19,979 nucleotides of DNA, taken from positions 1-19,979 of the forward strand of contig JAVWJE010000031.1 in the NCBI GenBank assembly GCA_036639135.1. Reading direction: 5' to 3'. This document shows positions 15,286 to 19,979 of the stretch, piece after piece. How positions within the stretch are numbered: the first letter of the stretch is position 1; each line of letters begins with the position of its first letter. Both the position numbers and the translations under genes were made by a program. Below the pieces are notes generated by a model. The model was not told the origin of the DNA. It saw nothing but the letters and a program-made list of their open reading frames with translations, and made no database searches. The stretch comes from Carnobacterium_A sp036639135. Lineage in GTDB: Bacteria > Bacillota > Bacilli > Lactobacillales > Carnobacteriaceae.

Positions 15286-15329
15286 TTTTATCATCCTCCT
15301 AAAAATTAAACTCTCTAAAATCTCATATC

Positions 15330-16364
15330 TTAACGATTAACTTCGGTAAATAAGTAAATGAATAAATTGTCTTCACAAAGTACATGCAACTGATTGCGGT
15401 AATTACGAGATCGACTATAAATTCGCCACTTTTTAATGATAGAGGCTTTTAAAGATACTAGATCGGTATCGTGTAGAGAGACGCTTAGAAAAGAATCTGT
15501 TGCATTAACAAGTAAATTATCTAATGAATCAGACTCATTTTTTAATTCTGATTCTGCTTTTGTTAAAACATGAATGTTTTCGGAACGGTAAAGTGGGTCT
15601 CTTTTTAAGGTTATCTTGTCCATTTCAAAAGCAAATAAGACGCCACTGTCCATAGAAGGTTCATTGAGTGATAAAGAGAGTGGCAGTTCCTGAATAAAAG
15701 AATCATTCCTTTTAGTCGAATGAATGGGTTCGTCTGTTATTAACTCTAATAAGCCTTTTTTTTCATTTATATTTAATAAATGGGTATCTGTTTTATTTTT
15801 TCCATACTGAAATAAGTCATGTTTGTTCCATGTTGTTTTAGATGTGTAGCGAGTACTCAGTTGGAATAATCTAGGTGATAGTTGAGTAATGGGTTCAGTA
15901 AATAAATAGTGAGAAGAAACTGAGTATTCAAATAATCCATTTTCACCAGCCGCAAGTGCCATTCTTCCTTGTACTGAAAGATTAATTTGAAAAATCGGAA
16001 TAGAAGAGATCCGTTTTTTTGTTTCTTTTTTAGACATTAAAGAATAACGATAAAATCCAGAAGCATCAGAATAGTATAAAACATGATCGAAAATGGCGCT
16101 ATCATAGATGGGTTCTGAAAAGGAGATAGTCTTTTCTTTGAAAGGCTCCAATGCTTTAAGCTGAACCGTTAATTGTTCTGAAGGTTGAGGTTCAAAGTAA
16201 ATCGTTCGATTTACAAAAGCTAAGTGTTTCATCCATTTATTCCAATCGTATACAACTAACTCATTTGTTGATAACCACAGATAGAATTTTCCACTGTAGA
16301 GTTGGAAATCTTGAAAGGTTCCATTAATGGTAATTTTAGTTGTTAAAACATGTTCGAAATCCAT
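15330..16364 (-). CDS. Hypothetical protein, 344 residues, beta-rich
   Basis: I do not recognise this protein. There is no signal peptide, membrane segment, or nucleotide-binding motif. The sequence is rich in short hydrophobic strands broken by turns, with recurring pairs such as FYLWLSTNELVVYDW, HVLYYSDASGFYRYSL and ALAAGENGLFEYSV; these resemble blades of a propeller-like fold reporting on a value, an inference from pattern only. A coding reading is supported by its length, a ribosome binding site (AAGGGAGAG, spaced 6 nt or so) and codon use like its neighbours. It begins 165 bp from the divergent dehydrogenase gene. Its small membrane neighbour downstream may be its partner. Confidence 0.7.
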   Translation of the reverse strand: MDFEHVLTTKITINGTFQDFQLYSGKFYLWLSTNELVVYDWNKWMKHLAFVNRTIYFEPQPSEQLTVQLKALEPFKEKTISFSEPIYDSAIFDHVLYYSDASGFYRYSLMSKKETKKRISSIPIFQINLSVQGRMALAAGENGLFEYSVSSHYLFTEPITQLSPRLFQLSTRYTSKTTWNKHDLFQYGKNKTDTHLLNINEKKGLLELITDEPIHSTKRNDSFIQELPLSLSLNEPSMDSGVLFAFEMDKITLKRDPLYRSENIHVLTKAESELKNESDSLDNLLVNATDSFLSVSLHDTDLVSLKASIIKKWRIYSRSRNYRNQLHVLCEDNLFIYLFTEVNR

Positions 16365-16529
16365 TTTGCTCTCCCTTTCATTACGTGTTTGTCTTTCATC
16401 TATTGTATCATTTTTAACTCAACTTGCGGAATCAAGATGATAAAATGGATTAAATAGTTTAGTATAGTTGGTTATTTCAGTATGAAATGAGACAATAAAG
16501 GCAAACATAAAAATGGAGGACTAATAAAA

Positions 16530-17495
16530 ATGACAAAAAAAGGAATCTGGTTAGCTTACGAAACGACAAAAGAACAATTAGAGATCATTAAAAAAATAGC
16601 ACCCAACTTTGAATTAATTAAGGGTTGGGACGAAAAAATAGAGACAGACTTTCCGTTAGAGAACATCGAGATTATTTATGGCTGGAAAGGTCAAAAAAGT
16701 AATGAACTGTTAAATAATCAAAAAAGCAACTTAAAATGGATTCAAGGGCAAGCTGCGGGAGTAGATTTTTTAAATTTAGATGGATTAAAGAAAAACAACG
16801 TATTATTAACCAATGGTAGTGGAATTCATAGCATTCCTATTACAGAATCTGTCTTCGGAATGCTCTTGTCTTACACAAGAGGCATTCAAGAAGCCATAAA
16901 AAACCAATTAACAAATACTTGGGACCAAACAGAAAGCTTAATGGAAATACATGGAAAAACAATCATGATTGTTGGGACTGGAAAAATTGGCAAAGAAGTT
17001 GGCAAAATGGCAAAAGCTTTTAACATGAAAACTATTGGGATAAACAGTAGCGGACATAAAGTCGAGTTTATGGATGAAACTTATGCTCAAGAAGAGTTAA
17101 AGGTACAGGTATCTAAAGCAGATATAGTTGTAAATATTTTACCTTTAACGAAGAAAACGACACATTTCTTTAATGATGAATTGTTTGATTCTTTTAAAAA
17201 TAAATCACTCTTTTTGAATGTTGGGCGCGGCCCATCAGTAGATATTTCAAGTTTAATTCGAGCCTTAGATAGTGGGAAACTAGTTTTTGCAGGATTAGAT
17301 GTTTTTGAACAAGAACCGCTTAAAGAAGAGAGTCCTTTATGGAATCGTGACGATGTATTGATCACTCCTCATATATCTGGTATAGCAGAAAACTTCAAAA
17401 AACGTCTATTTGCTATCTTCGAAGAGAATTTAAAAGCTTATATTGCGAATGAGACTCTGCCGTTAAACGTTGTAGATTACGAAAAAAGCTATTAA
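16530..17495 (+). CDS. D-2-hydroxyacid dehydrogenase (NAD(P)-dependent)
   Basis: A 321-residue cytosolic oxidoreductase of the D-isomer 2-hydroxyacid dehydrogenase family, which interconverts 2-keto acids and D-2-hydroxy acids. The nucleotide-binding motif GTGKIG (149-154) and the catalytic trio Arg233 (NVGRGP), Glu262 (DVFEQEPL) and His281 (TPHISG) are all present. The residue run after the second Rossmann strand is Asn172-Ser-Ser-Gly-His-Lys177, without the Asp expected in NAD-preferring members, so NADPH use is plausible. The substrate is not evident. GGAGG lies 10 nt before the ATG; no clear promoter pair was seen in the 165-bp gap. A terminator closes the gene, so it is transcribed alone. 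Confidence 0.88.
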   Translation: MTKKGIWLAYETTKEQLEIIKKIAPNFELIKGWDEKIETDFPLENIEIIYGWKGQKSNELLNNQKSNLKWIQGQAAGVDFLNLDGLKKNNVLLTNGSGIHSIPITESVFGMLLSYTRGIQEAIKNQLTNTWDQTESLMEIHGKTIMIVGTGKIGKEVGKMAKAFNMKTIGINSSGHKVEFMDETYAQEELKVQVSKADIVVNILPLTKKTTHFFNDELFDSFKNKSLFLNVGRGPSVDISSLIRALDSGKLVFAGLDVFEQEPLKEESPLWNRDDVLITPHISGIAENFKKRLFAIFEENLKAYIANETLPLNVVDYEKSY

Positions 17496-17503
17496 AAATA
17501 AGT

Positions 17504-17543
17504 AAAAAAGTTAGAATGTACTTTTGTGCATGCTAACTTTTTT
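17504..17543 (+). terminator. Intrinsic terminator after the dehydrogenase gene
   Basis: AAAAAAGTTAG pairs with CTAACTTTTTT, and inside it ATGTAC pairs with GTGCAT (one G-U) after a single mismatch, around a TTTT loop. The stem runs directly into the T-run ending at 17543. The A-rich left arm could allow some function on the minus strand. Confidence 0.85.
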
Positions 17544-17561
17544 ATTTAAACTGATTTTTAT

Positions 17562-17579
17562 AAAAACAATATTGTTTTT
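17562..17579. promoter_or_regulatory. Perfect 18-bp palindrome upstream of the amino acid ABC genes
   Basis: AAAAACAAT followed by ATTGTTTTT is a perfect palindrome lacking a loop, so it is better suited to a dimeric DNA-binding protein than to an RNA hairpin. It lies about 180 bp before the start of the binding-protein gene, upstream of a possible but poor promoter (TTGACT 17669-17674 with TAATCT 17692-17697). In such AT-rich DNA it may also be chance. Confidence 0.3.
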
Positions 17580-17756
17580 TATGAATTCTTTTAAAATGCT
17601 GTAAGAATAGGTTTGTAAAATATCTTTTTCAGAAACAGTCCACGTTTCAAATTATTTTTCTAATTTCTTTGACTACGATATAAAGGGTTGTTAATCTATT
17701 TGAGTAGCAGAATGAAAAGGATAACAAAAAGAAAATAATTGAGGAGATGGAATAAC

Positions 17757-18608
17757 TTGAAAAAAAAGATAATTTTAGGATTAATAGCCGTTGCTAGCTT
17801 AACTTTGGGCGCATGTGGCTCGAAAGAAAAAAAGGAAACGCAAAATGAACAAACTGCATGGGAAAAAATTGAAGAACGGGGGAGTTTAAAAGTTGCGACA
17901 TCGGGAACTCTTTACCCAAGTTCATTTCATGAAAAAGAGACAGATAAATTAACGGGTTATGAAGTGGAAGTTATCCGCGAAGTTGCAGATCGTTTGAAAC
18001 TAGACATAGATTTTACTGAAATGGGAGTAGACGGCATGTTAACGTCGGTTAATAGCGGTGCTATTGATATAGCAGCTATGGGAATTGATCGTGATGGAGA
18101 AGATGTGGATAAATACAATTATACTATTCCTTACAAATACTCTTATGGAGCGATGGTTGTTAGAAAATCAGATAATTCGGGAATTGAAACGTTAGAGGAT
18201 TTAAAAGATAAAAAAGCAGCAGGGGCAGCAACGACATCTTATATGAAAGTTGCTCGTCACTATAAAGCTAAAGAAGTTATTTACGACAATGCAACAAATG
18301 ATCAATACCTAAGCGATGTAGCTAATGGTCGTACGGATGTCATATTAAATGATTACTATTCTCAAAAATTAGCAGTAGCAGCATTGCCAGAAATTCCAGT
18401 AAAAGTACACGATATTTTTTACAACCCTTCAGAAACAAATTATTCCATGAAAAAAGGCAATGATATTTTAACAAAAAAAATAAATGCAACATTAGAAGAT
18501 ATGATTGCGGATGGAACATTATCGACCTTGTCTAAAGAATTTTATGCTGGAGAAGATGTAACGAAACAAATAGAGTACGATTTCCCGAAAATAGAACTAG
18601 CAGAATAG
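17757..18608 (+). CDS. Amino acid ABC transporter substrate-binding lipoprotein (possibly cystine)
   Basis: A 283-residue family 3 solute-binding protein anchored outside the membrane. A lipoprotein signal peptide (KKK, hydrophobic core, LGAC with Cys20) leads to a charged spacer and the two-lobed binding domain, starting AWEKIEERGSLKVATSGTLYPSSF and containing LTGYEVEVIREVADRL and VNSGAIDIAAMGIDRD. The start codon is TTG at 17757, with GAGGAG (17741-17746) 10 nt upstream; a longer frame from TTG 17739 would place that site inside the gene. The permease gene follows after 17 nt. General similarity suggests polar amino acids, with cystine (TcyA-like) the best guess but unproven. Confidence 0.88.
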   Translation: MKKKIILGLIAVASLTLGACGSKEKKETQNEQTAWEKIEERGSLKVATSGTLYPSSFHEKETDKLTGYEVEVIREVADRLKLDIDFTEMGVDGMLTSVNSGAIDIAAMGIDRDGEDVDKYNYTIPYKYSYGAMVVRKSDNSGIETLEDLKDKKAAGAATTSYMKVARHYKAKEVIYDNATNDQYLSDVANGRTDVILNDYYSQKLAVAALPEIPVKVHDIFYNPSETNYSMKKGNDILTKKINATLEDMIADGTLSTLSKEFYAGEDVTKQIEYDFPKIELAE

Positions 18609-18625
18609 AAAGACGGTGAACGTGG

Positions 18626-19306
18626 ATGCTTGATGTTTCGTGGCAATATATCTTTGATCCTATTTTAGCGCTAACTAGTTTGCCTTACGTTTTAAAAGGA
18701 CTAGGATACACACTAGGGATTTCGGTTACAAGTATGATACTAGGAATGGCGCTTGGATTTCTTCTAGCCATTATGCGGATGTCTAATTATAAAGTTTTTA
18801 ATGTACTCTCGAGAATTTATATTTCTTTTATGAGAGGGACTCCTTTACTTGTTCTTTTATTTATTCTTTATTTTGGATTTCCATTTATCGGGATTCAGTT
18901 TTCAGCTGTAAATGCAGCAATCATTGGTTTTAGTCTGAGCTCGAGTGCGTATATTGCTGAAATTTTACGTTCAGCATTGAATGCGGTTGATAAGGGACAA
19001 TGGGAAGCCGCTTATGCTTTAGGATTAAAATGGGCAGTTGTGATGCGTAAGATTATTGTTCCACAAGCAATGCGGATTGCCGTTCCACCATTGAGCAATG
19101 TCTTGTTGGATTTAATCAAAGGAACAGCATTAGCAGCTATGATTACTGTTCCAGAAATGTTTCAGCAAGCTAAGATTGTAGGTGGAAGAGAGTTTGACTA
19201 TATGACAATGTATATTTTAGTAGCTTTAGTTTATTGGGCTATTTGTAGCTTATTTGCTCTCTTTCAAAACTATCTTGAAAAAAAGATGGCTGTCTATACA
19301 AACTAA
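18626..19306 (+). CDS. Amino acid ABC transporter permease (HisM/TcyB-like)
   Basis: A 226-residue inner membrane protein with about five hydrophobic segments. It carries the EAA loop that contacts the ATPase: EAAYALGLKWAVVMRKIIVPQ at about 132-152, followed by AVPPLSN and LIKGTALAAMI. This is the polar amino acid permease family, which normally works as a homodimer with a family 3 binding protein and an ATPase. GGTGA lies 6 nt before the ATG. The ATPase gene expected next is absent: a terminator and an unrelated carrier gene follow. The ATPase must come from elsewhere in the genome. Confidence 0.9.
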   Translation: MLDVSWQYIFDPILALTSLPYVLKGLGYTLGISVTSMILGMALGFLLAIMRMSNYKVFNVLSRIYISFMRGTPLLVLLFILYFGFPFIGIQFSAVNAAIIGFSLSSSAYIAEILRSALNAVDKGQWEAAYALGLKWAVVMRKIIVPQAMRIAVPPLSNVLLDLIKGTALAAMITVPEMFQQAKIVGGREFDYMTMYILVALVYWAICSLFALFQNYLEKKMAVYTN

Positions 19307-19331
19307 AAAATAATAGGAGTTACTAAGTAAG

Positions 19332-19374
19332 AAAAACAGTTTTAAAAAAGACTCTCTTTTTTAAAGCTGTTTTT
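19332..19374 (+). terminator. Intrinsic terminator after the amino acid permease gene
   Basis: A 19-bp stem with one G-U pair (19332-19350 with 19356-19374) and a 5-nt loop ACTCT. The outer right arm CTGTTTTT followed by GTTTTG supplies the T-run. It closes the binding-protein/permease operon. Confidence 0.88.
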
Positions 19375-19426
19375 GTTTTGTAATGAATGACTAACCAAAT
19401 TAAAGAATCTTAAAAGAAATTGTTTC

Positions 19427-19455
19427 TTGAAGTCAGTGTCAAAAAAGGATATAGT
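19427..19455 (+). promoter_or_regulatory. Promoter of brnQ
   Basis: TTGAAG (19427-19432) and TATAGT (19450-19455) are separated by exactly 17 bp, matching consensus at 4 and 5 of 6. The start near 19462 leaves a leader of about 33 nt, too short for a T-box or other riboswitch. Confidence 0.6.
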
Positions 19456-19494
19456 CATAAGAACTGAAAAAAGTGTCTTAAAAAGGAGTATGAT

Positions 19495-19979
19495 ATGATA
19501 AAAACGAATGAACAAAAATTAACCTTTTCTTCCTATCTTTATATCGGTTCAATGTTATTTGGTTTATTTTTTGGTGCTGGCAACTTAATTTTTCCAGTAC
19601 ATATGGGTCAACTTGCTGGATCAAACGTTAGTTGGGCAACAGTAGGATTTTTAATTACAGGCATTGGATTGCCTTTTTTAGGAGTAGTTGCCATCGGCGT
19701 TTCCAACAGTAGTGGATTATTTGAATTATCTAGTCGCATTCATCCTTATTATGGTTATTTTATGACTACAGCATTATATTTAACGATTGGACCATTTTTT
19801 GCTTTGCCAAGAACGGGGACTGTTTCTTATGAAATCGGTCTTGCTCCTTATATTGCAGAACAATACCAAACTTTAGGATTAGCACTCTTCACAATAGCCT
19901 TTTTTGGTTTGGCATTGCTACTCTCGTTAAAGCCTACTAAAATACTAGTTTACGTTGGAAAAGTATTAAATCCACTATT
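19495..19979 (+). CDS. brnQ: Branched-chain amino acid transport system II carrier protein, 3' end cut by window
   Basis: I translated this by hand: 161 codons are open from ATG 19495 to the window end. The start of the protein has the BrnQ/LivCS family pattern: a first hydrophobic helix with MLFGLFFGAGNLIFPVHMGQ (about residues 20-39), then ITGIGLPFLGVVAIG and GPFFALPRTGTVSYEIG near 100-117. These are sodium-coupled carriers for leucine, isoleucine and valine. GGAG (19485-19488) lies 6 nt upstream. An ATG at 19490 opens into a stop after two codons and is not the start. The rest of the roughly 440-residue protein lies beyond the window. Confidence 0.9.
   Translation, partial: MIKTNEQKLTFSSYLYIGSMLFGLFFGAGNLIFPVHMGQLAGSNVSWATVGFLITGIGLPFLGVVAIGVSNSSGLFELSSRIHPYYGYFMTTALYLTIGPFFALPRTGTVSYEIGLAPYIAEQYQTLGLALFTIAFFGLALLLSLKPTKILVYVGKVLNPL

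Noticed and set aside
17544..17738. T-box or other riboswitch upstream of the amino acid ABC genes
   Set aside because: No T-box bulge sequence, specifier stem or terminator/antiterminator pair is visible in the 195 bp.
1..19979. CRISPR array, tRNA or rRNA genes, insertion sequence, prophage, toxin-antitoxin or defence system
   Set aside because: No spaced identical repeats, cloverleaf sequences, transposase or integrase frames, or recognisable defence proteins were found on either strand.

Overview
The window is low-GC Firmicutes DNA with AT-rich codon use, strong AGGAGG-type ribosome binding sites and compact operons. The gene set (sucrose PTS operon with a LacI-type repressor, a two-subunit ABC exporter, a FatA-type thioesterase, a YkpA/YbiT-type ABC-F protein, DbpA helicase, BrnQ carrier) fits Lactobacillales, most likely a Carnobacterium or Enterococcus relative. 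The genus is an inference. There are no tRNA or rRNA genes, no CRISPR array, and no transposase or phage gene.

Layout. 1-649 (-) is the truncated start of an AraC-family regulator. It is divergent from 858-4389 (+), two overlapping genes for a heterodimeric ABC exporter with one degenerate and one canonical ATP site. Positions 4390-4824 hold a terminator, a hairpin-rich element with a 50-bp internal period (about 4491-4710), a candidate promoter and a hexamer repeat. Then come an acyl-ACP thioesterase (4825-5592) and, 4 nt later, a ScrR-like LacI-family repressor (5597-6580). After a terminator, a good promoter and a site matching both the cre consensus and a LacI-type operator precede the sucrose operon: PTS EIIBC (6787-8202) and sucrose-6-phosphate hydrolase (8205-9587).

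A 17-bp-stem bidirectional terminator separates scrB from convergent minus-strand genes: L-asparaginase (9637-10602, TTG start) and a metallo-beta-lactamase-fold hydrolase (10669-11286). DbpA (11594-13042, +) and the ABC-F protein (13099-14727, -) converge on another very strong bidirectional terminator. Two unrecognised minus-strand genes follow: a small two-helix membrane protein and a 344-residue protein. On the plus strand come a D-2-hydroxyacid dehydrogenase (16530-17495), a polar amino acid (possibly cystine) ABC binding lipoprotein and permease without a local ATPase (17757-19306), and the first 161 codons of a BrnQ carrier, cut by the window end.

How the genes work together. Sucrose is imported and phosphorylated by ScrA, which needs an EIIA domain from elsewhere, and is cleaved by ScrB to glucose-6-phosphate and fructose, presumably under ScrR and CcpA control. 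The last third is mainly amino-acid uptake and general metabolism. Most of the window is ordinary chromosomal housekeeping. The points most worth a second look are the structured intergenic element at 4491-4710, the exact 12-bp copy of the scr operator core 243 bp downstream inside scrA, and the degenerate second ATP site of the ABC-F protein. I see no convincing wholly new system.
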